From the NCBI GenBank assembly GCA_024235595.1, contig JACKMC010000004.1, positions 124,001-188,000 of the forward strand: a stretch of DNA of 64,000 nt. The letters are read 5' to 3'. This document shows, in pieces, positions 55,916 to 64,000 of the stretch; positions within the stretch are counted from its first letter, which is position 1; each line of letters opens with the position of its first letter. The notes under the pieces are model-generated. The model made no database searches and was not told the origin of the DNA. It saw only the letters and a program-made list of their open reading frames with translations. Source of the stretch: Zoogloeaceae bacterium. GTDB lineage: Bacteria > Pseudomonadota > Gammaproteobacteria > Burkholderiales > Rhodocyclaceae. Made by a program: the position numbers and the translations under genes.

Positions 55916-57952
55916 TCAGTCTGCTTCGTGTTCGGGCGCGGGCATGTTCGGGAAGCGCATGTAGTCGACCAGGTCCTGCACCGACTTTGGTGGCGCCGGG
56001 GTCAACAGGCTAACCAGGATGATCGTCAGGAACCCGACGGGCACGCCGAAGGCGCCTGCGGATATCGGGTTGATCGAGAACCAGGCGTTCTCCATCGACC
56101 CACCGAGGAAGGGGTGGGTGCGTGCGACGTACAGGATCGTTACGGTGAATCCTGCGAGCATGCCCGCTATCGCTCCCCATTTGTTCGCGCGCTTCCAGAA
56201 GATTCCCAGCACCAGCGCGGGAAAGAAAGCCGAGGCGGCGATCGAAAATGCCAGTCCGACCATGAAGAGGATGTTGTCCGGCCGCAAGGACGCCACCCAG
56301 GCGGCGACCATCGAGACGATCAGCAGTTGCGATTTCGCGACCACGAGGCGGCGCTGTGTCGACGCGTAGGGGTTCACCATCTTGTAGTAGAGATCGTGCG
56401 ACAGCGCGTTTGAAATCGTGAGCAGCAGTCCGTCTGCGGTCGACAGGGCTGCCGCGAGCCCCCCCGCTGCCACCAGCCCGGACACGACGTAGGGCAGCCC
56501 GGCGATCTCCGGCGTGGCAAGCACGATCACATCGGTATTGAGGCTCAGTTCGGCAAGCTGCAGCAGTCCATCGCCGTTGATATCCTCGATCTTGACCAGC
56601 CCGACCTTGCCCCAGTAGGCGACCCAGGCCGGCAGCGTGGAGATGTTCGATCCGATGAGATTGGAATAGACCTCCCACTTGGCGAACACGGCGTAGGCCG
56701 GCGCGGTGACATAGAGCAGGAAGATGAAGAACAACGACCAGAAAACCGAGCGGCGCGCTTCGCGCACGCCAGGCGTAGTGTAGTAGCGCGTCAGCAGGTG
56801 CGGCAGGGCTGCGGTGCCCATCATCAGCACGAACGCGAGCGCGATGAAGTTGTTCCGCGACACGTTCGACGCTTCCGGCGTTGCGCCGGGGAAAGCTTCG
56901 GCATGGCGATACGGGATGGTGGATTTCTGAAGGCTCTCCTGGCGCGTCAGCTCCCACTTCACGCGGGCCTCTTCCTCGGTTTTCGGCGCATCGCGCAGCG
57001 CACGCTCGGCCCCGGCGACCTCGCGCGCGGAGGCGCCTCCGAGGCGCAGGGTGTTCAATTCCTCGACCAGCGAGTGCCGCTCGACGTCGAGCGACAGCGG
57101 CAGGTTGGCGATCTTTTGCGCGTATTCCTGGGCACGGAACCGGTACTGCGTGCGCGCGCTGACTTCACGCGGATCGCTGAACAGCTCGAGCTCCTTTTCG
57201 CCGAGCTGTTTCAGCACGATCCCATAGGATGCCTGCGGCACCGGTACCTGCGTGATCTTGTACGACAGGATCACCACCGGCACCATGTAGGCGAAGATGA
57301 GGATCACGTATTGCGCAACCTGGGTCCAGGTCACCGCTCGCATGCCACCCAGGAACGAGCACACCAGGATTCCCGCCAGGCCGACAAAGAGACCGATCTC
57401 GAACTCGACCCCGACAAAGCGGCTGGTGATGAGACCCACGCCGTAGATCTGGGCGACGACATAGACGAAGCTGGTGAGAATCGTCGCTCCGACCGCCACC
57501 GTGCGCGCGAAATTGCCCTCGTAGCGGGCGCCGAAGAAGTCCGGGATGGTGTAGCGACCGAACTTGCGAAGATAGGGAGCAAGCAGCAGCGCGACGAGGA
57601 CGTAGCCGCCGGTCCACCCGGTGACGAAGGCGAGGCCTTCGAAGCCACTGTAGTAGAGCGTGCCGGCAAGGCCGATGAAGGATGCGGCGCTCATCCAGTC
57701 CGCCGCCACGGCCATGCCATTGAACACCGCAGGAACGCGCCGCCCCGCAACGTAGTATTCGGACACGTCGGCGGTTCGGCTCGTCACCCCGATGCCCGCA
57801 TAGATGGCGATCGTCGCGAACAGAAAAACGTGCCCGATGACTCTCTGCGACAGGCCGAAGGATTCGCCCACGGCCAGAAGTGAGACGAAGCCGATGAAGC
57901 CCGCGGTATAGATCAGGTAATTGCGGCGCAGGCGGCTTTCGAACGGACTCAT
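55916..57952 (-). CDS. Sodium:solute symporter, ActP/VC_2705-like
   Basis: 678 residues with about 13 predicted transmembrane helices. It resembles ActP-type acetate/carboxylate:Na+ symporters: SEYYVAGRRVPAVFNGMAVA, DWMSAASFIG, FLGGMRAVTWTQVAQY, and the later SRNNFIALAFVLMMGTAALPH. Between helices in the middle is a roughly 100-residue charged cytoplasmic insert (about 225-345), typical of the VC_2705 subfamily and absent from E. coli ActP. It is last in a minus-strand run with a symporter-kinase, a response regulator and an exonuclease fusion. That neighbourhood is usually tied to acetate or short carboxylate uptake control. The true substrate is not shown by sequence. Confidence 0.9.
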   Translation of the reverse strand: MSPFESRLRRNYLIYTAGFIGFVSLLAVGESFGLSQRVIGHVFLFATIAIYAGIGVTSRTADVSEYYVAGRRVPAVFNGMAVAADWMSAASFIGLAGTLYYSGFEGLAFVTGWTGGYVLVALLLAPYLRKFGRYTIPDFFGARYEGNFARTVAVGATILTSFVYVVAQIYGVGLITSRFVGVEFEIGLFVGLAGILVCSFLGGMRAVTWTQVAQYVILIFAYMVPVVILSYKITQVPVPQASYGIVLKQLGEKELELFSDPREVSARTQYRFRAQEYAQKIANLPLSLDVERHSLVEELNTLRLGGASAREVAGAERALRDAPKTEEEARVKWELTRQESLQKSTIPYRHAEAFPGATPEASNVSRNNFIALAFVLMMGTAALPHLLTRYYTTPGVREARRSVFWSLFFIFLLYVTAPAYAVFAKWEVYSNLIGSNISTLPAWVAYWGKVGLVKIEDINGDGLLQLAELSLNTDVIVLATPEIAGLPYVVSGLVAAGGLAAALSTADGLLLTISNALSHDLYYKMVNPYASTQRRLVVAKSQLLIVSMVAAWVASLRPDNILFMVGLAFSIAASAFFPALVLGIFWKRANKWGAIAGMLAGFTVTILYVARTHPFLGGSMENAWFSINPISAGAFGVPVGFLTIILVSLLTPAPPKSVQDLVDYMRFPNMPAPEHEAD

Positions 57953-58056
57953 CTGCGGACTACACGCTCAGGATTTGCACTGCGCGTCAGGATACACGCT
58001 CTGTCATCGGATTCGCGCACCAGCAGGCCCGATGCGCGAATCCGTCGCCATCACGT

Positions 58057-60225
58057 TCAGTACTTGATTCGGGCGTAGTAGGTTTTTTCGGCCGCCTCGC
58101 GGGCCTCACGCATGGTGCGAATGCCCTTCTCCGCAAGCAGCGGGATGATCTTCAGGAACACCTCTCCGGTGACGATCGCATCGCCCAGCGCGGTATGCCG
58201 GCCGATGATGTGCACCCCCATGCGCTCGGCGATGGCCTCGAGGCGATGGGATTCCTGGTTGGGATGGATGACTGCCGAGAGCAGCAGGGTGTCGAGCACC
58301 GGCTGGTCGAACTTGAGGCCCGTCGCGGCTTCCTTCAGTTGCAGGAATCGCATGTCGAACGCGGCGTTGTGTGCCACCAGCACCGTATCGGCCGCGAAGG
58401 CGTGGAAGGCCGGGAGCACTTCACCGATCTTTGGCTGGCCAACCAGCATCTCCGCGGTGATACCGTGGATCTGCGCAGATTCCGGGGCGAGACGCCGGCA
58501 GGGATCGACGAGCTGCTCGAACGACTCGCTGCGGCGCAACTTGCCATTGACGATGCGCGTTGCGCCGATCTGGATGATCTCGTCGCCTTCGGAGGGGTTG
58601 AGACCTGTGGTTTCGGTATCGAAGATCGTAAACGTCAGCTCGGTAAGCAGGCGGTCGTCGAGCGCATGTCCCTTTTCGGAAACCGAGAACAGATCGAAGT
58701 CGTAGTACTCGGGTCGGCTCTCGCCGCGCAGATAGGTCTCGGCTTCGTTCTCCACCTCTTGCTGGGGCGCCGCCGTTGGCAGCAGGATTCGGAAGAACGC
58801 CCGGTGCTTCGTCTTTTCGCGCTCGAGCCAGATTTCGCCGTCGTGGCGCTCGATGACGTCGCGCACGGTAAGGGGACTGCTCTCGTCGCCAATGCGCATC
58901 GGCTCGAGTTCCCAGCTCATCACGGTCTCGGAGCTCATCGCCTGGCCCGACCAGATCAGGTCCAGATGCGCCATACGCCCGGCCCCGGTGAGGCGCAGCC
59001 GCACCTCGCGAACCCCGAACTCTTCTGCGAGACGGCTGCCCAGATAGGTGACCGCCGTGAGCATCGAAAAGCTGTCGACCCTGACCCACAGGGTCTCATC
59101 GACGTCTTCCAATTTCACCGGCACGCCGGCGCGGCTCTCGAGTTGCTTCCGGACTGCCGCGATGAGGTCGGTGGCGAGCATCTCCTCGAGCGGCCAGCGG
59201 GTCTTCACGGTATCGGTAAACGCCGTCGCGGCCTCGTCGATGCGCTTGCTCATCGCATTGACTTCGTCCTTGATCACCTTCCTGAAGCGAAGCCGCAGGG
59301 CGGGCTCGAGATCGTCGTAGTCGAGCATTTCGGCGGCGGCCCGGACGTTGGCAAGGGCGGCCCTGTTGCCTTCGGTAATACTGTGCAGCAGTTGATCGCG
59401 CCGGGTCTCGCTCTCGAAGGTGCGGGTGATGTTGTCCAGCATGAGAATGAAGCCGGTGAGGGCACGTTCGCCCTCCTCCCGGGCATTGAGCACGGGCGCC
59501 ATCTGCACCCTGAGCAACTGCCCGGCCCGGGTGGTGGTAACGAAATTCGTCACCGGCTGGGCCGCACTCTTGCGCAGGCGGTGCTGCAGGCTCTCGAGCG
59601 CATGGACGATGAGATTGCGCTCGAGCACCGTGTAGATGGATCGCCCAAGGCCGATGAGCTCGCCGCCGCCCGCCACCTGGGGCGCATCCGACATTGCCTT
59701 GAACTGCAGCTTTGCCCGGTTGTTGTACAGCAGGATGCGACCGTCGAGGTTGCACACCACGACGCTCTGGGTCAGCTCGGACATCAGCGCCGCAAGCCTG
59801 TTCTTCTCTTCTTCGATCGACTGCTTGGCTTGCTGGACCCGGAGCTCGACATCCTTGCGAAGCGAGTCGCGCTGGTCGGCAAACGCATTGACGGTGCGCG
59901 ACAAGGCGCGAAGATCGGCACTGCCGACGGGTTCGAGCCGCTTTGAAGGCTCGGTGGCCAGCATCAGCTGGGCATCTTCGGCCACCTTGCCGGGTACCGC
60001 ATAGAGTCCGTCGTACAGCGACTTGACGACCATCACCACGACCGAGCAGGCGAGCACCATGGCGGCAACCATGAGACCGCTGCGCGAGGCAAGGATCGGC
60101 CGGACGATCGCCTGCTCGAGCTGGTCCAGATCCTGCCAGACGAAATAGGCCGAACCTGCGAGGAGGAGGACGACAAAGAAAACGGAAAGCGCGAGGGCGA
60201 TGGGCAACCGGGCCTTCGGGCTCAT
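58057..60225 (-). CDS. Membrane PAS/degenerate kinase-like protein fused to a DnaQ-type 3'-5' exonuclease
   Basis: 722 residues. Two transmembrane helices lie at about residues 8-30 and 50-70. Then come a HAMP-like/coiled linker and a PAS domain (SVVVCNLDGRILLYNNRAK). A kinase-like region follows in which the usual H-box and the GTGLGL ATP lid are not recognisable, so kinase activity is doubtful. The C-terminal 190 residues are an intact DEDDh exonuclease: FTIFDTETTGL, LVAHNAAFDMRFL and HTALGDAIVTGEVFL supply the acidic residues and His. This fusion is known beside CrbS-type loci, but its biochemical job is unexplained. The start overlaps the response-regulator stop by 4 nt (ATGA). Confidence 0.9.
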   Translation of the reverse strand: MSPKARLPIALALSVFFVVLLLAGSAYFVWQDLDQLEQAIVRPILASRSGLMVAAMVLACSVVVMVVKSLYDGLYAVPGKVAEDAQLMLATEPSKRLEPVGSADLRALSRTVNAFADQRDSLRKDVELRVQQAKQSIEEEKNRLAALMSELTQSVVVCNLDGRILLYNNRAKLQFKAMSDAPQVAGGGELIGLGRSIYTVLERNLIVHALESLQHRLRKSAAQPVTNFVTTTRAGQLLRVQMAPVLNAREEGERALTGFILMLDNITRTFESETRRDQLLHSITEGNRAALANVRAAAEMLDYDDLEPALRLRFRKVIKDEVNAMSKRIDEAATAFTDTVKTRWPLEEMLATDLIAAVRKQLESRAGVPVKLEDVDETLWVRVDSFSMLTAVTYLGSRLAEEFGVREVRLRLTGAGRMAHLDLIWSGQAMSSETVMSWELEPMRIGDESSPLTVRDVIERHDGEIWLEREKTKHRAFFRILLPTAAPQQEVENEAETYLRGESRPEYYDFDLFSVSEKGHALDDRLLTELTFTIFDTETTGLNPSEGDEIIQIGATRIVNGKLRRSESFEQLVDPCRRLAPESAQIHGITAEMLVGQPKIGEVLPAFHAFAADTVLVAHNAAFDMRFLQLKEAATGLKFDQPVLDTLLLSAVIHPNQESHRLEAIAERMGVHIIGRHTALGDAIVTGEVFLKIIPLLAEKGIRTMREAREAAEKTYYARIKY

Positions 60226-60596
60226 GCGGCAAGCCCCAACAGACCCTTTACCCGCTCGACGAGTTCATGTGTGGAAAACGGCTTGGTCATGTACTCGTCG
60301 GCGCCCAGGGCCATCCCCTTGGCGACTTCGGTATCGCGACCCTTGGCAGTGAGCATGAGGATCTTGAGGTCCTGCAGTTCCGGGTTGGAGCGGACCTCCT
60401 GGCACACCTCGAATCCGGTCTTGCGCGGCATCATGACATCGAGCAACACCAGATCCGGCTTTTCCTCCAGGATCTTGGCAATCGCCTCTTCGCCATCCGA
60501 GGCAATCACCACCTCGAAGCCCTCCCGCTTCATCAGGAACTCCAGCGAGATCACAATGTTGACCTCATCGTCGGCAATCAGGATCTTCTTGGTCAT
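60222..60596 (-). CDS. Single-domain response regulator (CheY-like)
   Basis: 124 residues, receiver domain only. The acidic pocket IADDEVN, phospho-acceptor Asp in LVLLDVMMPRKTGF, Thr in MLTAKG and Lys in YMTKPFS are all present, so it should be phosphorylated. It has no DNA-binding domain, unlike CrbR, so it must signal by protein contact, perhaps to the exonuclease fusion with which it is translationally coupled. The likely phosphodonor is the symporter-kinase encoded 51 nt upstream. Confidence 0.93.
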   Translation of the reverse strand: MTKKILIADDEVNIVISLEFLMKREGFEVVIASDGEEAIAKILEEKPDLVLLDVMMPRKTGFEVCQEVRSNPELQDLKILMLTAKGRDTEVAKGMALGADEYMTKPFSTHELVERVKGLLGLAA

Positions 60597-60647
60597 GACC
60601 GTCCCCCCTTTGTATGCTTATTTTGAACGCAACTGAAGACTCTGTAA

Positions 60648-63368
60648 CTAGCCACCTGATCGCGCCAGCGGCAATCTGAAGTAGAAAGTCGCGCCCTCTC
60701 CCGGGACACTTTCCACCCACATCCGGCCACCGAAATGCTCCACGATCTGACGGCTGATCGGAAGCCCTAGGCCGGTACCCGCGGGCTTGGCCCGCATGTC
60801 GCCCACCTGTCTGAACTTCTCGAAGACCGTCGCCTGCTCGTTCGTCAGGATACCGGGTCCATTATCCGCCACTTCCACCGTCAGCGACTCGCCCACGCTC
60901 TCGGTCAGGCCGACACGAACATGCCCGCCCGATTTGCCGACGAACTTTGCCGCGTTCGAGAGCAGGTTCATCATCACCTGGATGAGACGATCACGATCGG
61001 CCCACAAGGGACTGACCTGCTCCGGCAGCGAAACATCGACCGATATGCCCTTGCCCGCAAACAACTGCCCGGTCGCGTCCACTGCGTTGCGTATCACCTC
61101 GACCATGTCCACTTCGGCGTTGTGCCACTCGGCATGGCCGGATTCGATCTTCGCCAGGTCGAGCACCTGGTTGACCAGCCGTGTGAGGCGCTCCGTTTCG
61201 GCGACGATGATTCCAAGAAAGCGGCGGCGCTGTTCCAGCTCGATCCTGGGGTCGTCACGCAACATCTCGGAGAATGCCCTGATCGAGGTGAGCGGCGTGC
61301 GCAGCTCATGGGTCACCGAGGACATGAAATCGTCCTTCAGCCGGTCGAGTTCCTTCAAGCGCTCGTTGGCGGCCCGCAACTCGCCGGTGGCCGCTTCCAG
61401 CGCGCGCGACTTCTCCTCGAGCTGGTGGGAGTAGGCACGAACCTGCGACGCTTCGTCGAGAATGTCCATTACCTCGTCGAGACCGAGCGGCTCCGCTTCG
61501 ACCGCCGACGACACCACCACGTGCGCCGACGCCCCGCCGATCGCGCCGGCCAGCAGCGTCTCGGAAAAATGCACCAGATCGGCATCCGCCGCCAGCTCCT
61601 CGACCTTCGAGACACCCCGGCGTCGCGCGTAGGCCTCGAACGCAGCGACGGCTCGCTCGGCCCCCAGGAAGCGTGTCACCAGCGGCAGGAGCTGCCCGAC
61701 CCCGACCCCCGGACGCCAGAACACCGCCAGCGAGTTGGGGTCGCGGCTCATCACGTCGACATACATGGAGGCCTGCGAAGCCTCACGTGCGCCGGGCGGG
61801 AAGATGAACGAAAACAGCAGGTAGCAGCCGATGTTGAAGAACAGGCTCCAGAACAGCGCATGGCTGATCGGGTCTAGCCCCTCCAGCCCGAGGAACTGCT
61901 CGGGGCGCAGCAGCCCGATGGCGAGCGGCCCGAACTCGAGGAAATCGCTGCCGAGCCAGCCCGACTTGGCGAACGAGGGCAGCAACAGGCAATAGATCCA
62001 GATCGCGAATCCCGCCGCCAGCCCGGCAAGCGCACCGCTGCGCGAGCCGCCCCGCCAGAACATGCCGCCGAGCATCGCGGGTGCGAACTGCGCCACCGCG
62101 GCGAAGCTGATGAGGCCGATACTCACAAGCGCGTAGGCTTCGCCCGCAAGGCGGTAGTAGAGATAGCCGAGCAGCAGGATACCGGCAATCGACCACCGCC
62201 TGATCTGCAGGGGAAGGCGGCTCAGGTCCGTCCCTGCTCCCTGCGCCCAGCCCCTGCGCCGCAGCAGCAGCGGCATCACGAGGTCGTTGCAGACCATGGT
62301 CGACACCGCGATCGATTCGACGATCACCATCCCCGTGGCGGCCGACAGACCGCCGACGAACACCAGCAGCGCCAGCGCGTCGAGATGGCCGGCCAGGGGC
62401 AAGGTGAGCACGAAGGTGTCCGGGTCGACGCCGCTGTCGCCGAAATAGAGCAGGCCGCCGAGGGCGATGGGCAGCACGAACAGGTTGATCAACAGCAGGT
62501 AGGCCGGAAAGAGCCACGCCGCGCGCCGCAGATGGCGCTCGTTCACGTTTTCGACCACCGTCATCTGAAACTGGCGCGGCAGGAAAATCACCGACAGCAT
62601 CGACAACAGCGTAAGCGCGAACCAGCTTCCGTAGCCCATTGCGCCGTCGCCTCCGAGGCGCATCAGGCTGGCGAGCTCGGGCCGCCCGTCGACGCGGCTG
62701 AAGATGTCGCCGAAGCCGTCGTACATGACGAAGGTCACATACAGGCCGACGGCCAAGAATGCGCACAGCTTGACGATCGATTCGAAGGCGATGGCGGTGA
62801 CCATTCCTTCGTGGCGTTCGGTTGCATCCAGGTGCCGGGTGCCGAAGAGGATCGAGAACAGTGCCAGCAGCAGGGCCGTATAGAGCGCGGTATCACTGAG
62901 CAGGCCAAGGTGCTCGTCCGGATTGGCAACCAGAAGATTGAAGCTGCTCGCCACCGCCTTGAGTTGCAGGGCGATATAGGGGACGGTACCGACGAGCGCA
63001 ATCAGCGACACTGCCCCGCCGAGCAACTGGCTCTTGCCGTAGCGCGAGGCGATGAAATCGGCAATCGAGGTGATGCGGTAGGCCTTGCTGATGCGCACCA
63101 TGCGCAGCAGCACCAGCCAGGCCAGCGCCATGCCCAGGGTGGGGCCGAGGTACACCGGCAGGAACCCGACGCCACTGGAGGCAGCCCGCCCAACGCTGCC
63201 ATAGTAGGTCCAGGCGGTGCAGTAGACCGCCAGCGAAAGGGAGTAGACCAGCGGCGAATCCGCGATCGAGCGGCCCCGTTCGGCGCAGCGATCGCCAAAA
63301 TACGCGACGCCGAACAACAGGCCCAGGTAGAGCAGCGCAACCCCGAACAGGATCCCGGCAGAGAGCAC
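60648..63368 (-). CDS. Sodium:solute symporter fused to a histidine kinase (CrbS-like)
   Basis: 906 residues from GTG 63368. About residues 1-510 form a symporter-like domain with some 13 transmembrane helices (YSLSLAVYCTAWTYYGSVG, TSIADFIASRYGKSQLLGG). A linker follows (about 545-660), then HisKA with FMSSVTHELRTPLTSIRAF and an ATPase domain with NLLSNAAKFV, DNGPGI and GTGLGLPISRQIV. There is no receiver domain. CrbS-type kinases use the transporter domain to sense or move a carboxylate and control acetyl-CoA synthetase expression. Partner choice here is the adjacent single-domain regulator, by proximity. The GTG follows the upstream stop after one base. Confidence 0.93.
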   Translation of the reverse strand: MLSAGILFGVALLYLGLLFGVAYFGDRCAERGRSIADSPLVYSLSLAVYCTAWTYYGSVGRAASSGVGFLPVYLGPTLGMALAWLVLLRMVRISKAYRITSIADFIASRYGKSQLLGGAVSLIALVGTVPYIALQLKAVASSFNLLVANPDEHLGLLSDTALYTALLLALFSILFGTRHLDATERHEGMVTAIAFESIVKLCAFLAVGLYVTFVMYDGFGDIFSRVDGRPELASLMRLGGDGAMGYGSWFALTLLSMLSVIFLPRQFQMTVVENVNERHLRRAAWLFPAYLLLINLFVLPIALGGLLYFGDSGVDPDTFVLTLPLAGHLDALALLVFVGGLSAATGMVIVESIAVSTMVCNDLVMPLLLRRRGWAQGAGTDLSRLPLQIRRWSIAGILLLGYLYYRLAGEAYALVSIGLISFAAVAQFAPAMLGGMFWRGGSRSGALAGLAAGFAIWIYCLLLPSFAKSGWLGSDFLEFGPLAIGLLRPEQFLGLEGLDPISHALFWSLFFNIGCYLLFSFIFPPGAREASQASMYVDVMSRDPNSLAVFWRPGVGVGQLLPLVTRFLGAERAVAAFEAYARRRGVSKVEELAADADLVHFSETLLAGAIGGASAHVVVSSAVEAEPLGLDEVMDILDEASQVRAYSHQLEEKSRALEAATGELRAANERLKELDRLKDDFMSSVTHELRTPLTSIRAFSEMLRDDPRIELEQRRRFLGIIVAETERLTRLVNQVLDLAKIESGHAEWHNAEVDMVEVIRNAVDATGQLFAGKGISVDVSLPEQVSPLWADRDRLIQVMMNLLSNAAKFVGKSGGHVRVGLTESVGESLTVEVADNGPGILTNEQATVFEKFRQVGDMRAKPAGTGLGLPISRQIVEHFGGRMWVESVPGEGATFYFRLPLARSGG

Positions 63369-63369
63369 C

Positions 63370-63561
63370 TCAGCGGCCCTCGCTTATCCAGGCAATCGCG
63401 GCGATCAGAATCAGCCAGGCGGCGAATACATAGGCATAGAGCAGCGGGATGCCCCATACCGCAACCGGACGATCGAAGATCCCCAGCAGCGGCGTATTGA
63501 ACAACATGCACCCCAATGCAAACAGCGCCACCAGACGGTGACCGATCGAACGCGTACGCAT
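63370..63561 (-). CDS. Small two-helix membrane protein (DUF3311-like)
   Basis: 63 residues with two hydrophobic helices (LVALFALGCMLFNTPLLGIF and LLYAYVFAAWLILIAAIAW). Small proteins of this shape are commonly encoded just before sodium:solute symporter genes and are thought to be accessory subunits. It ends one base before the symporter-kinase start, so the two are coupled. The DUF number is a resemblance by eye. Confidence 0.8.
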   Translation of the reverse strand: MRTRSIGHRLVALFALGCMLFNTPLLGIFDRPVAVWGIPLLYAYVFAAWLILIAAIAWISEGR

Positions 63562-63808
63562 CTCCTACCCCCAGCCGATGCCAACGAATGATTATAGCGG
63601 CCGATTCCATACGCCCAGCTTACAGGCGGGCACGCGACGAATCACCACACACCGCTCCGTGAGGCAGTCCGCCCAGGCCCGAGGTCAGCGAGTCCCGGGA
63701 CTGTGCGGGCTGGCCACTGCGCGGGCACGATCGCGCTGCGGCGACGAAACGTGAAATGCCGTGCGGGTGCGGTGCGGCAAAGCTGGCGCGGCCCGTCGCA
63801 GCGCAGGC

Positions 63809-64000
63809 TCAAGCGTCGCCGATCCGCAATTCCCTGAAGCCGGTCCGCTCATCGTGGACGCGCCTGAAAACGAGCCCGGGAGCGGACGACAACGCGCAGA
63901 CGATCTCTACCGTGGTGCGCACCCTGCATCCATAGCCGAGGTGGCCGCCGCGCATCCGTCCGCTTTGGTCGGCCACCGAGGCATGTAGATGCACACCGTC
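63809..64000 (-). CDS. PPC/DUF296-domain protein (5' part beyond window)
   Basis: 63 codons of an open frame that continues past the right edge. The sequence GVHLHASVADQSGRMRGGHL, then GCRVRTTVEIV and a closing FRRVHDERTGFRELRIG, is the C-terminal half of the PPC (DUF296) domain, including its conserved His residues. In bacteria these are small trimeric proteins, some annotated as DNA-binding. The frame stays in family register up to base 64000, so the start lies outside. It is the first gene upstream of the signalling operon on the same strand; the 247 bp between them contain no other gene I can support. Confidence 0.82.
   Translation of the reverse strand, partial: DGVHLHASVADQSGRMRGGHLGYGCRVRTTVEIVCALSSAPGLVFRRVHDERTGFRELRIGDA

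Overview
The window reads as chromosome of a GC-rich betaproteobacterium. The gene families and layout (MnmC, GltX, paired tRNA-Val, a CrbS-like acetate-type signalling locus, a TagX/TagF/OmpA type T6SS block) fit Rhodocyclales such as Azoarcus, Thauera or Zoogloea. The taxonomic call is an inference from family resemblance, not from a marker comparison.

Layout. 1-8.3 kb: housekeeping genes (3' part of mnmC, a glycine-zipper protein, gltX, two identical tRNA-Val genes, a fused peptide-ABC ATPase, slyD, a PrxQ peroxiredoxin, a zinc alcohol dehydrogenase). 8.3-18.4 kb: a type VI secretion block with a TagX-like M15 peptidase, PAAR, an unassigned thiolase-like protein, TssM, TagF, an OmpA-type protein and a convergent TssA; the sheath, tube and baseplate genes are not in the window. 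18.4-40.5 kb: a tightly spaced, mostly start/stop-overlapping run of GAF-HlyD protein, M50 protease fused to an adaptor, truncated SecA-like ATPase, periplasmic adaptor, a giant (about 3,580 residue) LEPR-XLL/DUF4347/cadherin-like/delta-60 repeat surface protein, a hybrid histidine kinase with two Hpt domains, and a REC-GGDEF-EAL protein. I read it as a dedicated export/processing system for the giant protein with its own signalling output. The giant gene has one tandem-repeat unit full of small deletions that looks like a consensus error.

40.8-55.5 kb is the most remarkable part: a defence/conflict island built around a diversity-generating retroelement (DGR). A 131-bp template repeat (TR, 45883-46013) is flanked by an Avd gene and a reverse transcriptase gene. 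It matches three variable repeats (VR), one at the 3' end of each of three target genes. Every difference between TR and VR1 or VR2 is at a TR adenine. The targets are SEFIR-STAND-FGE, TIR-STAND-FGE and TIR-FGE proteins, i.e. signalling receptors whose C-type-lectin-fold sensor face is hypermutated. All three targets carry the same 19-nt hairpin 6-7 nt after the stop codon, which the TR lacks. Next to them lie a lone TIR protein, a membrane protein, a patatin phospholipase, and a TIR/SLOG gene pair.

55.7-64 kb: tRNA-Ser(GGA), then a minus-strand operon-like run of a small membrane protein, a symporter-histidine kinase fusion, a single-domain response regulator, a degenerate-kinase/DnaQ-exonuclease fusion and an ActP-like sodium:solute symporter. 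The window ends in the 3' part of a PPC/DUF296 protein. All function calls come from reading motifs by eye; no database search was run.
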